The notes under the pieces are model-generated. The model made no database searches, was not told the DNA's origin, and saw nothing but the letters and a program-made list of their open reading frames with translations. From contig CACWHK010000022.1 of the NCBI GenBank assembly GCA_902760755.1, forward strand, positions 1 to 35,164: a DNA stretch of 35,164 bases. The letters are read 5' to 3'. The stretch comes from an uncultured Lachnospiraceae bacterium (lineage in GTDB: Bacteria; Bacillota; Clostridia; Lachnospirales; Lachnospiraceae). Both the position numbers and the translations under genes were made by a program. Positions 23,452 to 32,222 of the stretch are shown one piece after another (within the stretch, counting starts at the first letter, position 1; every line of letters begins with the position of its first letter).

Positions 23452-24873
23452 TCAGCGGTTCTGGAAGAAGATAAGGTACGGGGAATCGTATACTTCATTT
23501 TGACACATTGCTCCGTGAGCCTCTACTCTGGCCTTGGTAAGCGTCATCTCGAGCAGCCCCGGAAGCCTGCCGGTGGTGTCAACTGTCTGATAGGTCACCC
23601 AGCACTTTCCGCCGCCCGGACGGTGCTTTTCCAGTTCCTGTGCGCCTGCTGCCAGGAGGACCATCCCTCTCGGCTTATAAACTCCGTTGCTTACGTTCCA
23701 GCAGCTTCTTACTTTATTCTTTCCCAGATGTCTTACGGTTGCGATCTCAAATCCCACACGGTTCAGCAGCAGATCGAAGACTGTTACATTTTTAGCCATG
23801 CAGTATTCGCAGAGGGCGGTTACCTGATCCTTGGAAAGGGGCATGTTCTTCATGTAGGACGGGGTCTCTACCCAGCTTGCGTAATGCTTCGGATCCTTGA
23901 TGATCCCGGAGGTGTGGAACTGATCCTTGAAGCTCATGGTCTTGTTCAGCTTAATGTTCGTTGTTGCGCTCTTACCTACGAAGATGAACCGGTCGCCGGA
24001 GAAGTACTCGTTGCAAAGCTCGATCACGGAGGTTCCCACCTTGTTGCCTTCCAGGTCACAGCCGGTCAGGCGGATGCACATGGTCTCCTGACTCTCGGTC
24101 AGGGATCCGTCCCCGTAGACAGCTTCGTAAGCATCGTAGACTTCTGTCATTACCGCGTAAGCTGCGATATAGGTGTTCAGCTGGCGGAAGATGTAGGGAG
24201 CCGTGATATCGATGGCTTCACCGGAGAACATCACTTCCTGGCATGCTCTTGTGTAAGCAGCTTCGAAGATGGTCTGGTTCTCAAAGATGTCATTTGCCTT
24301 TCCCATGAAGCAGCGGGTTGCTCCGTTCATGGCGGATTCCAGGCTCTGGAACTCGCTGTCCGTATAGAGATCCGCGATCATCTTCTGCCTCTCTTCCGCC
24401 GTCAGTCCTTTGTTCCGCTCGTAATTGCCGATGCGTGTGCGGATCGTAGTTGCCTTGTTGTCCAGAGTGTTGTACTTGTCACCGATGTCTGTCAGCTGGA
24501 TCGCATTGTAGGTGCTGTTCTTCAGCTCCTGAACGCTCCGCTTCATCTCGGCATCAAGCTCGTCCATTCTCTTTATAACTTCCGCATTCGGATTCGAGGT
24601 TCCGAAACCTCCGTCGAAGAGGATGCTTCCGAAGTACTTAAGGATCGGTCCGAGGGGTCTGAAGCCCGGGAATGCAACTCCGAATCCGTCGATGATACCC
24701 TCATAGGTTGCCTTGATGATCTTCTTGTTCGACTCCGCTCTTTTCGTATCTTCTACGGTTGCGGCTTCTACTCTGTACTCGGTTCCCGCAAATGCCGGGA
24801 TGCTTACCGAGAATATGGTTGCTGCGCTGAGTGTAAGCGCCAGGGTTCTGAATCGAAGTGTAGTCTTTCTCAT
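23452..24873 (-). CDS. Secreted orphan protein, possible helical pore-forming/toxin-like fold
   Basis: 473 residues from the ATG that follows AAAGGAGG. The signal peptide is residues 1-29 (ALTLSAATIFSVSIPAFAG, cut after AFA). Residues about 50-80 contain a glycine/aromatic hydrophobic segment (IIDGFGVAFPGFRPLGPILK). Residues about 95-260 are predominantly amphipathic helix (MDELDAEMKRSVQELKNS and on to FRQLNTYIAAYAVMTEVYDA). The C-terminal 200 residues look mixed alpha/beta, with several Cys. A hydrophobic hairpin followed by a helical bundle recalls the N-terminal domains of Cry and other alpha-helical pore formers, but no diagnostic motif is visible and this is only a suggestion. The promoter has an activator-type direct repeat, and signalling genes flank it on both sides. 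Confidence 0.75.
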   Translation of the reverse strand: MRKTTLRFRTLALTLSAATIFSVSIPAFAGTEYRVEAATVEDTKRAESNKKIIKATYEGIIDGFGVAFPGFRPLGPILKYFGSILFDGGFGTSNPNAEVIKRMDELDAEMKRSVQELKNSTYNAIQLTDIGDKYNTLDNKATTIRTRIGNYERNKGLTAEERQKMIADLYTDSEFQSLESAMNGATRCFMGKANDIFENQTIFEAAYTRACQEVMFSGEAIDITAPYIFRQLNTYIAAYAVMTEVYDAYEAVYGDGSLTESQETMCIRLTGCDLEGNKVGTSVIELCNEYFSGDRFIFVGKSATTNIKLNKTMSFKDQFHTSGIIKDPKHYASWVETPSYMKNMPLSKDQVTALCEYCMAKNVTVFDLLLNRVGFEIATVRHLGKNKVRSCWNVSNGVYKPRGMVLLAAGAQELEKHRPGGGKCWVTYQTVDTTGRLPGLLEMTLTKARVEAHGAMCQNEVYDSPYLIFFQNR

Positions 24874-24926
24874 ATATTTGTCCTCCTTTTCCTGATATTT
24901 AGGGGGTTTTTCCTTTTGTTGATCAA

Positions 24927-24960
24927 ATCTTAACATACCCCCTCTTACAAACCTCTTACA
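24927..24960 (-). promoter_or_regulatory. Promoter of the secreted protein gene with 11-bp direct repeat
   Basis: On the minus strand TGTAAGAGG occurs twice with an 11-base period (complements 24952-24960 and 24941-24949). Eight bases later comes a -10-like TAAGAT (24927-24932). There is no independent -35. Direct repeats with this period and distance are typical of SARP/OmpR-type activator sites. The leader is about 47 bases. Confidence 0.6.
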
Positions 24961-25094
24961 GAAAATTACAAAATAAAAAAAATTTTAAAAAAGATTTTTT
25001 CCTATGGTATTCCGTAAGAAAACGGTGGCGTTCCGTATCGTTCTGTTGTAAAATGTGGGGATAATAAAAGTATCTGCTGAAAGGTGTTATTCCC

Positions 25095-27695
25095 ATGTGG
25101 ATTATAAGTGCAATCCTGCTGATGATCGGAACGGTAGCCGCCGTGATGGGCATCAGCTTCTATATCCGAAACCGGGAGGCGCAGGGAAAGATCCGTCTCT
25201 TTATCTTTTCCTATGGCCTTAGCTCCGCCGTCTGGTGCATCAGCTACGGCCTGATCGGACTCACGGACCAGTTCGAGCTTTGTGATGTGCTCCGTAAGAT
25301 CGGTATCATCGGGATCGAAACCTTCTTCTTTACGGAGGTTCTTCTGGCAACCGAGATGTCCGGGGTAAAACGAAGCATCGTTGCCCCGGTCCGCTGGAGC
25401 GTGATTGCAATCTGCTTTATCGATTATTATTTCTTTGCCCAGAGCGGTGTGGACTTATTCTACCGGGATGGCAACTGGACCACCTGGCAGGCAAACAAGG
25501 ATTACAGCATGAACCGTCTGGTTCATGCCGGCTTTATCGCCTTCGGTTTCCTGGTTCTCATCACCTTCTGGTATATCTGGAACCGGAACAGCAAGGAGAA
25601 GCGGCTTCGCCGGTTTCTCTTTATGGCACTGGTATCCAACTGTTCCCTGTTCCTGTTCATGCTTCCTGATTTCTTCATGCCCATGCTGGGCAAGCGTGCC
25701 GTATCCACCTCGGGTCTCGGCGGTGCGGTCTGCGCTATCGTCATGTGGTATGGCGCAACACAGCTGGTATCCTTCGATATCCGCATGGGTAATATCAAGG
25801 AAAAGATCTTTAACTTCATGGAAGCCGGCATCATCGTAATGAACATGGACCATCAGATCGCCATGATCAACCGGTATGCAGCTCAGCTTACGGAGAAGGC
25901 AGTCCCGGAGGGACTCTTCCTTTCGGATATCTTCAATCTGGAGGATGCGGAGTCAGAGAAGCTCTTCCATGACGCGGACACGGACACCTATTCCGGCCGG
26001 GTATGGGATACGGACGGAAACCGGGCCTACTTCGTACGGGCCAAGGCCGTTACGGATGATTACGGGGATCCCTTCTGCTACATGTGTGTATTCCTGGACG
26101 TAACGGATGAAGTGGCAACCGCAAACCGGCTGGAAATCGTCAGCCAGGCCAAGAGCCGTTTCCTGGCACAGATGTCCCATGAGATCCGGACTCCCATCAA
26201 CGCCGTGCTGGGTATGAATGAAATGATCCTTCGGGAAGCAAAGGAGCCGGAGATCCTGGACTATGCAGAGAATATCGATTCCGCGGGCAATACCCTTCTT
26301 ACCCTGATCAACAGTATCCTGGACTTTTCCAAGATCGAGGACGGCAAGATGGATATCGTCCCTGTCCGGTATGACACCGCTTCCTTCATCAACGACCTGG
26401 TGAACTCCGTCCTGCAGAAGGCGGAGGCCAAGGAACTTTCCCTGGTGACGGAGGTGGATGACACCCTTCCTGCCGCCATGATCGGTGATGATGTCCGTCT
26501 GGGACAGGTGATCATGAATCTTCTTACAAATGCAGTGAAATATACGGAGAAGGGCTCCGTCACCTTAAGCATCCGGGTAAAGGACCGGGACAGAGATACC
26601 ATCAGCCTCTCCGTCAAGGTAAAGGATACCGGTATCGGCATCCGGGAGGAGGATATCGACCGTCTCTTTATCTCCTTTGAACGACTGGATGAGGTCCGGA
26701 ACCACAATATCGAAGGAACCGGTCTCGGAATCTCTATCGTTAAGAGTCTTCTTACCATGATGGGAAGCGGGCTCAAGGTGGAAAGTACCTACGGACAGGG
26801 CTCTGTCTTCTCCTTCGTGGTGGATCAGAAGATCGCGGATGCAACACCAATCGGCGATTACGTGGAGCATGCAAAGCGAAGCCGTCGGGAGAAGGAGCAG
26901 GATGTGCTGATCAAGGCTCCACGGGCAGAGGTTCTGATCGTGGATGACAACCAGATGAACCTGAAGGTTGCCAAGAATCTGCTGAAGCTTTGCTGCATCA
27001 ATCCGAAGATGGCTACCTCCGGCGAGGAAACCATCGAGCTTATGCGAAAGAATACCTACGATATCGTATTCCTGGATCATATGATGCCGGGAATGGATGG
27101 TGTTGAAACCCTGGAGAAGCTGCTGGAAGAAAAGCTTGTGCCTGCAGAGACCGCAGTGATCGCTCTCACCGCCAATGCGGTGGTGGGCTCCAGAGAGAAG
27201 TACCTCAGCGTAGGATTTAAGGATTATCTTTCCAAGCCCATCGAGATGAAGGAGCTGGTACATTTACTGAAGGAATATCTGCCCGCACGGGCCTTTGAAG
27301 AGGAAGCCGTCGAGGAAACAACCGACGAAGAAAAAGCCCCGGATCTTTCGACCCTGGGGCTTGATACGGAAACCGGGCTTACCTACTGCGGAGGCGACCC
27401 TGATTTCTATCTTGAAATGCTGCACGATTTCGTGGCAGACGGTACGGAAAAGATGGAGCTTCTGGAGGCGCACTATGCAGGAAAGGACTGGCACCAGTAT
27501 GCGGTGCAGGTCCATGCCTTAAAGAGTATCCTGAAAACCATCGGTGCTACGGAGCTGTCCGGGAAAGCACTGCAGCTTGAGATGGCTGCAAAGGAAGAAA
27601 ACAGCGACTATATCGGCGAGCATCACGAAGAGACACTACAGGCCTGCGGAAAGCTGATCGAAGCGATCAATGCGCTCCCCTCCCCCGCGGAGTAA
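25095..27695 (+). CDS. 7TM hybrid histidine kinase with receiver and HPt domains
   Basis: An 866-residue multi-domain phosphorelay kinase. Residues about 1-225 form seven membrane helices (HisKA_7TM-like). Residues about 235-345 form a PAS domain (FNFMEAGIIVMNMDHQIAMI). The HisKA motif QMSHEIRTPINAV has His 362. The ATPase domain spans about 470-585 (NLLTNAVKYTE, VKDTGIGI, GTGLGISIVK). The receiver spans about 612-730, with Asp 661 in FLDHMMPGMDG and Lys in YLSKPI. The C-terminal HPt domain has His 807 in VHALKSILKTIGA. The ATG follows AAAGGTG. It is the only intact long plus-strand gene. Its stop lies two bases from that of a converging response-regulator-like gene. A separate output regulator must receive its phosphate. 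Confidence 0.95.
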   Translation: MWIISAILLMIGTVAAVMGISFYIRNREAQGKIRLFIFSYGLSSAVWCISYGLIGLTDQFELCDVLRKIGIIGIETFFFTEVLLATEMSGVKRSIVAPVRWSVIAICFIDYYFFAQSGVDLFYRDGNWTTWQANKDYSMNRLVHAGFIAFGFLVLITFWYIWNRNSKEKRLRRFLFMALVSNCSLFLFMLPDFFMPMLGKRAVSTSGLGGAVCAIVMWYGATQLVSFDIRMGNIKEKIFNFMEAGIIVMNMDHQIAMINRYAAQLTEKAVPEGLFLSDIFNLEDAESEKLFHDADTDTYSGRVWDTDGNRAYFVRAKAVTDDYGDPFCYMCVFLDVTDEVATANRLEIVSQAKSRFLAQMSHEIRTPINAVLGMNEMILREAKEPEILDYAENIDSAGNTLLTLINSILDFSKIEDGKMDIVPVRYDTASFINDLVNSVLQKAEAKELSLVTEVDDTLPAAMIGDDVRLGQVIMNLLTNAVKYTEKGSVTLSIRVKDRDRDTISLSVKVKDTGIGIREEDIDRLFISFERLDEVRNHNIEGTGLGISIVKSLLTMMGSGLKVESTYGQGSVFSFVVDQKIADATPIGDYVEHAKRSRREKEQDVLIKAPRAEVLIVDDNQMNLKVAKNLLKLCCINPKMATSGEETIELMRKNTYDIVFLDHMMPGMDGVETLEKLLEEKLVPAETAVIALTANAVVGSREKYLSVGFKDYLSKPIEMKELVHLLKEYLPARAFEEEAVEETTDEEKAPDLSTLGLDTETGLTYCGGDPDFYLEMLHDFVADGTEKMELLEAHYAGKDWHQYAVQVHALKSILKTIGATELSGKALQLEMAAKEENSDYIGEHHEETLQACGKLIEAINALPSPAE

Positions 27696-27697
27696 GA

Positions 27698-28510
27698 TCA
27701 GGCGTTATCCTCTTCCATGTATACGATCTCATCCAGCTCTGCGTGGACAAACTCCGCCCAGCCGAACTGATTCATGTAATCTCCCAGATACTGATATCTG
27801 GATGCCTTCTTTTTCTCCAGCCACTCATAGAGATCACACTCCACCTGATCCTTCGCGATGGCCATGCTGCCACGCTGCTTGATGATGATCCCCGTGAGGC
27901 CCAGATCCGCAAGGGTATTCTGCAGATCCTGCCTGAGATTGCTGAGATAGGAGGACTTCACCTTCGGATCCCCGTCATCCTCCCAGAGGGATGCGATGAT
28001 CTCTCCGTTGGTGGTCTGTACCCCCTTATTGTTGATCAGAACCGCCAGGATCTCCTTGGTCTTCGAGTATTTAAACTGGATCGGAACCCCGTCCGCGAAG
28101 ACCTCGAAGTTACCGAAGGTCTGGACAAATACACGCTTCTTCTCCGTCTGTCCGTAAGGATAGCGAAGCTCCCGCTGCTCTGTCCGGATGTCCGTCTCCT
28201 CCGGCGGAAGCATGATACAGCCACTGGCCCGAAGGCTCATGGCTCCGAAGGCCGTATCCTTCTTTCTGGTCATCAGCACCAGATTCACGGAGGGATACAG
28301 GTCCTTCAGATACTGTCCCAGAAGGAGACCATCCATCTCCGGAAGCTTATCATCCAGATAAGCCACATCCACCCGGTTCTTTCTGGCTGCCGCAAGGGCA
28401 CTGGGGCTGTCGGAGAAGCTGCAGATCTCTGCGTCCCCGCAGACCTTCTCCAGCATTCCCGATACATCCTTCCGGATTGCTTCATTCTTTTCTACTACAT
28501 AGATTGTCAT
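27698..28510 (-). CDS. Response-regulator-like protein, degenerate receiver, SARP-like output
   Basis: 270 residues, start ATG after GGGGGAG. The receiver-like part (1-115) keeps an Asp in VAYLDDKLPEMDG. It has EK in place of the acidic pair (VVEKNEAI), and the conserved Lys is Leu (GCIMLPPEE), so normal phosphorylation switching is doubtful. The C-terminal half begins VFVQTFGNFEVFADGVPI and continues FKYSKTKEILAVLINNKG and EIIASLWEDDGD. This is the same SARP-like winged helix as in the regulator at 20816-21589. It converges with the hybrid kinase and ends an apparent three-gene minus-strand run. It may be a phosphorylation-independent activator. Confidence 0.85.
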   Translation of the reverse strand: MTIYVVEKNEAIRKDVSGMLEKVCGDAEICSFSDSPSALAAARKNRVDVAYLDDKLPEMDGLLLGQYLKDLYPSVNLVLMTRKKDTAFGAMSLRASGCIMLPPEETDIRTEQRELRYPYGQTEKKRVFVQTFGNFEVFADGVPIQFKYSKTKEILAVLINNKGVQTTNGEIIASLWEDDGDPKVKSSYLSNLRQDLQNTLADLGLTGIIIKQRGSMAIAKDQVECDLYEWLEKKKASRYQYLGDYMNQFGWAEFVHAELDEIVYMEEDNA

Positions 28511-28530
28511 ATCTTAGCTCCCCCTGTCAT

Positions 28531-29025
28531 CTATATCGGTTCAATCCTCCGAAGTGTCTGGGACTCGCGCTCTTCCTCCGTAAGAAGCAGCGGATTCTTC
28601 TCCCCAACCAGAAGCATATCTCCGTCATTTACCACGGAATCATGCAGGGAACCTGCCTTCAGATCCGAAAGGACCAGCGCCGCAAAGCGGTCATAATTAT
28701 CTTCATCGATCACAGGGAAATGATGCTTCATCCGATACCAGTGATCCGGATCAAACCCCGCCGTTCCGATATACAGCCGGTCTGCCGTGGCCTCCACCTC
28801 GTCCGGTCCCGCGGGACGCCCCGCTTCCATCTCCAGATCGTCGCAAAAGAGCATGGCATACACACGAAGGATCTGATCGCGGATGGTCTGCTTTTCCCCC
28901 CGCACTTCAATCTCCGTATCCATGATCCTGTAATACTCTTCTCTGGCTTCCCTGCTCCTGTCAAACCGGCAGATCGCATCATATAGCTTCCTGCCGATCA
29001 GAACCTGATTCTGATGATCCTCCAT
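28531..29025 (-). CDS. Unrecognised 164-residue cytoplasmic protein
   Basis: Start chosen at the ATG preceded by GAGGG at eight bases; an in-frame TTG at 29043 is possible. There is no signal peptide or membrane helix. It is acidic and rich in Asp/Glu/Arg, with helical segments (REAREEYYRIMDTEIEVRG; TIRDQILRVYAMLFCDDL) and a C-terminal GDMLLVGEKNPLLLTEEERE. I recognise no family. It sits 20 bases before the degenerate response regulator and 91 bases after the membrane protein, so the three may work together. Confidence 0.65.
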   Translation of the reverse strand: MEDHQNQVLIGRKLYDAICRFDRSREAREEYYRIMDTEIEVRGEKQTIRDQILRVYAMLFCDDLEMEAGRPAGPDEVEATADRLYIGTAGFDPDHWYRMKHHFPVIDEDNYDRFAALVLSDLKAGSLHDSVVNDGDMLLVGEKNPLLLTEEERESQTLRRIEPI

Positions 29026-29116
29026 AAATGTACCCTCTTCCAATCCTTAATCAATCAGCTTCTCATCTATATTCTTATTCTCATCCACACTCGGATCTTC
29101 CACCGTTGATAGGTCC

Positions 29117-30472
29117 CTACGCCTCCGTATCCGGTTTTTCTTTCAACCCGGCGTTCCCGGGATTCAGAAGGATGGATAGATTGGTGGCATTCACGCCGAA
29201 ACCAAAGTATCTGTCCTTCTCCTTATCCGGCATATCATCCTCTGTCCTGTCAAAGGAAAACCTGCTGACAGAAGAAAGCTCCGGACACTCTATCTCGTGG
29301 TTTTCCAGGATCTTCTTTGCCTTCAGGATCGACTCCACGGTCATCTGATCACATTCGGCAAAATGATACATTTTCAGATTCACCAGATGGATCAGCTGCT
29401 CCGGAAGTCCGACGATCTGATTGATCTCTTCCTTCGGTTCCCCCTTGGAGATTCCCTCGTAGAGTCCGCGGATCCTGGTATAGTCCTCCATGGAAAGCTT
29501 ATTATCAAACACCATGGGATTCAGCTTTTCATACCCGTACCCATGCTTATGAAAGCGCATGATCCTCTCCGGCACGATCTCCCGGTAGAGGTCCCCGGGG
29601 GTTCCTTCACTCCAACCATCCCGTTCCTTCGTCCGGTTCCACATCCGGCTCGCCACAGGCGTCCAGTCCCTGTCCGGATAAAGGGACACCAGATACCGTT
29701 CGATACACATGAAGATATAGATCAGCCTGCCGGTCATGGTGATACTCCGGAACTCTTTGGCAAGCGCAAGCTTCTCCCTGTCTTCCTCCATCAGTTCCTC
29801 AGACGTGAAGCTTCGTTTCGGCCAATAAAGATAAATCAGTGACTCTTCCCTGTCATCAAAGGCAAGAAGGATCGCAGTCTCGGCCCTGAAGGTTCCTGCC
29901 AGAACCGTCTGGTACTTCCAGCCGGTGATCTGCGGAAGCTCTTTCCGGTTTACCTCCATAATGGCCCGGAGGAACCTGTCCTTTCTTCTACGACTCCGCA
30001 TCCGGTACAGGAAGCCCAGCTTTCTTTCGGTGATCAGGAGCTGCTCCGCGATATAGGCCTGCTCCAACGAATGCTTATCCGCATAGTACCGGGAAAAGGA
30101 GGACTTCCCCTGATTAAAATGGCGGAAGGCTCCCACCTCTTTTCTTGCATAAGCCGCCATACGCTTCGGCGGATAAAGGATGAGGAGCAGGAGGCTTCTT
30201 CCCAGTCCGAAAAGGATGGGCCCCCCAATGAAGATGCCGGCCAGGATACCCATGATCACATAGTAGACCGTTACATTTACCTCATTCACCCAGCACATGA
30301 GATTGGTGAAAACGAAAATGATAACCGGAACGATCATTGCCAGAAGGCACCAGAAAACCGTCCCCAGATCATATTTCTTTTTCTTATTCTCAAAAACAAG
30401 GATTGAAAAAGTAATATTGACCAGAAACATCCATGCCAGCGATATAACGATTGTCCACCCCCAGGAAATCAT
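29117..30472 (-). CDS. Unrecognised membrane protein with large cytoplasmic domain
   Basis: 451 residues. Three hydrophobic segments at about 5-27, 38-58 and 70-98 (WTIVISLAWMFLVNITFSIL; VFWCLLAMIVPVIIFVF; VIMGILAGIFIGGPILFGLG) are followed by about 350 mostly hydrophilic residues with basic patches (RMRSRRRKDR) and strand-rich stretches (WKYQTVLAGTFRAETAILLA). The upstream region contains AGGAGG just before the ATG. It is first in an apparent operon with the 164-residue protein and the degenerate regulator, and so could be a membrane sensor feeding that regulator. No known family seen. Confidence 0.7.
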   Translation of the reverse strand: MISWGWTIVISLAWMFLVNITFSILVFENKKKKYDLGTVFWCLLAMIVPVIIFVFTNLMCWVNEVNVTVYYVIMGILAGIFIGGPILFGLGRSLLLLILYPPKRMAAYARKEVGAFRHFNQGKSSFSRYYADKHSLEQAYIAEQLLITERKLGFLYRMRSRRRKDRFLRAIMEVNRKELPQITGWKYQTVLAGTFRAETAILLAFDDREESLIYLYWPKRSFTSEELMEEDREKLALAKEFRSITMTGRLIYIFMCIERYLVSLYPDRDWTPVASRMWNRTKERDGWSEGTPGDLYREIVPERIMRFHKHGYGYEKLNPMVFDNKLSMEDYTRIRGLYEGISKGEPKEEINQIVGLPEQLIHLVNLKMYHFAECDQMTVESILKAKKILENHEIECPELSSVSRFSFDRTEDDMPDKEKDRYFGFGVNATNLSILLNPGNAGLKEKPDTEA

Positions 30473-30556
30473 ATTCCTCCTATTCCTGTGTTATTCCACC
30501 CGTTCCTCTCTCGTTATTATTCCTCATATCATATGTATTGTTTTATGACGCTGGGG

Positions 30557-31270
30557 TCATTCTACCGATTTGATCTCTTCCTGTAAGTCCTGTTTCAGAG
30601 AGTAGGTATCAAAGGCAGCTTCTTTGGGGAGATTGATCATGATATTTGTGATCTTATCCACGCTTACCGCTCCCTCCTCTATGCTTACATCAAATACATG
30701 TCCTCCTTTGGATCTGTCCTCGGACAGAAAATGCAGATGCCATCCGGGCATGTTGATCCCGTCCATGTAATCCGGGAAATAAACCCCTACCAGAGACCCA
30801 CGGATATTCTCGAAAACAAACGCCTTCTGGGTATGCCCGAGCATCTCTTTCAGACTGATATGGTGGGATCTGTAGGGTTCCTCGGATCTGGCGTCCACTT
30901 TAGTAAATACCCCATCAATCCTCACAATATGCATACTGTTCAGACCGAAATGCTCCTCGATCTTTTTGGTCAGCTCCGTACGGATCGTATTGATATCCGG
31001 CATATCCTTAAGCGTGAACCGCTGATTCCCGTAAAGCTTCGCCACAGCCGCAAAAGGAACTCCTGTTTCCGGAGGAACCACGGATACATTTCCTTTATGA
31101 TCCGCCCGATAGCAATTTCCATCCATCACTATCATTTCCCCGTTCACATCCTCAAAGGTCCCCAGTCCGGTATCTCCTTCCTGAAGAAGCTCCTCTGCCG
31201 TGATCACTGCACGACTATATCCTAAAGCAAGCGCCTGCAATGTTGACACCTGATACATTTTATTCTGCAT
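30557..31270 (-). CDS. alsD: Alpha-acetolactate decarboxylase
   Basis: A 237-residue cytoplasmic enzyme converting acetolactate to acetoin, using Zn. The zinc-site motif GWHLHFLSEDRSKGGHVFD holds the three histidine ligands in usual spacing near the C-terminus. The N-terminal part shows YQVSTLQALALGYSRAVI, GDTGLGTFEDVNGEMIVMDG and PYRSHHISLKEML, all typical of the family, and the length is standard. The ATG follows GGGGGAG. No acetolactate synthase gene is adjacent; acetolactate may come from the branched-chain amino acid pathway. It diverts pyruvate carbon to a neutral product. Confidence 0.95.
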   Translation of the reverse strand: MQNKMYQVSTLQALALGYSRAVITAEELLQEGDTGLGTFEDVNGEMIVMDGNCYRADHKGNVSVVPPETGVPFAAVAKLYGNQRFTLKDMPDINTIRTELTKKIEEHFGLNSMHIVRIDGVFTKVDARSEEPYRSHHISLKEMLGHTQKAFVFENIRGSLVGVYFPDYMDGINMPGWHLHFLSEDRSKGGHVFDVSIEEGAVSVDKITNIMINLPKEAAFDTYSLKQDLQEEIKSVE

Positions 31271-31295
31271 ACATTCTCCCCCACAGAATCCGCTG

Positions 31296-31434
31296 CTACA
31301 GATTCTTTCTCTTCTCTTTGATATACTCAGCGATTACTGAATCCAACTTCCCTGTGATCCCCTTATTATTCCATACTTACCGAGATCCAGATCAAGGCTG
31401 TTGGTACTGTCTTCACTTAATACATAAATAACGT
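31296..31434 (-). pseudogene. Possible frameshifted remnant of a small gene
   Basis: The interval between the ABC operon and alsD carries two protein-like stretches in different minus-strand frames: SEDSTNSLDLDLGKYG (about 31370-31417), then after an apparent shift NKGITGKLDSVIAEYIKEKR ending at a TAG (31296-31298). Joined, they resemble the C-terminus of a small helical protein. There is no start codon with a ribosome site. It could be chance. Confidence 0.25.
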
Positions 31435-31437
31435 CTC

Positions 31438-32211
31438 CTAGCCTCTAACCCCTGAAAAGGATTCTATGTCCGCCATCTGATCCCGGATCACCTGTCCCAC
31501 AAACTGATCTACAAAATCATTCGCAGGTTGATGGAAAATCTCCATCGGTGTTCCTGCCTGCTGGATCACCCCTTCATTCATCACAACCACGCGGTCCGAC
31601 ATGCTCAATGCCTCACTCTGATCATGAGTCACGTACAGTATACTGATCCCAAGCCGTTTCTGCAGATCCTTGATCTCGCGACGCATACTCTCCCGCAGCT
31701 TTGCATCCAGATTTGAAAGCGGTTCATCCAGGAGCAGAACCCCGGGCTCAGCAACTAAAGCCCTGGCCAGAGCCACACGCTGCTGCTGTCCGCCGGAAAG
31801 CTCGTCCGGCATGCGTTCTGCCAGATCCTGCATATTCACGATCTCCAGCACATGCTCTACCTTCTCCCGGATCTCCTCCTTCGGAAGCTTCCGGAGCTTC
31901 AGCGGATATGCGACATTTTTAAAAACATTCATATGCGGCCAGACGGCATAGGACTGAAATACCATCCCCAGTCCTCTCTCCTCCGGTGGCAGGAACACGG
32001 TATCTGTACTCACCGGCTTTTCGTCGAGCCATATCTCCCCGGACGTCGGCCGTTCGAAACCGGCGATCAGGCGGAGCATAGTGGTCTTCCCGCAGCCGGA
32101 GGGGCCGAGCAGAGTGATAAACTCTCCGTCGGTAAAGGTTTCCGTGAAGCCTTTCAGCACGTCGACCTTTCCGTATTTTTTTGTGATCTGGACCAATTTG
32201 ATCTCTGACAT
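31438..32211 (-). CDS. ABC transporter ATP-binding protein (Fbp/Pot-type)
   Basis: 257 residues from the ATG of MSEIKLVQ, preceded by GTGAGG; an in-frame GTG four codons upstream is less likely. Walker A GPSGCGKTT, Q-loop MVFQSYAVWPHM, signature LSGGQQQRVALARAL, Walker B VLLLDEPLSNLD and switch His in YVTHDQSEAL are all intact, so it is an active ATPase. It lacks the long C-terminal regulatory domain of PotA/MalK (usually about 350 residues). It energises the permease encoded just upstream. The gene order is binding protein, permease, ATPase. Confidence 0.93.
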   Translation of the reverse strand: MSEIKLVQITKKYGKVDVLKGFTETFTDGEFITLLGPSGCGKTTMLRLIAGFERPTSGEIWLDEKPVSTDTVFLPPEERGLGMVFQSYAVWPHMNVFKNVAYPLKLRKLPKEEIREKVEHVLEIVNMQDLAERMPDELSGGQQQRVALARALVAEPGVLLLDEPLSNLDAKLRESMRREIKDLQKRLGISILYVTHDQSEALSMSDRVVVMNEGVIQQAGTPMEIFHQPANDFVDQFVGQVIRDQMADIESFSGVRG

Positions 32212-32222
32212 ATATTTCCTCA

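Noticed and set aside
23298-23498. Small minus-strand open frame overlapping the end of the secreted protein gene
   Set aside because: It crosses the terminator hairpins, has no ribosome site and has a low-complexity composition.
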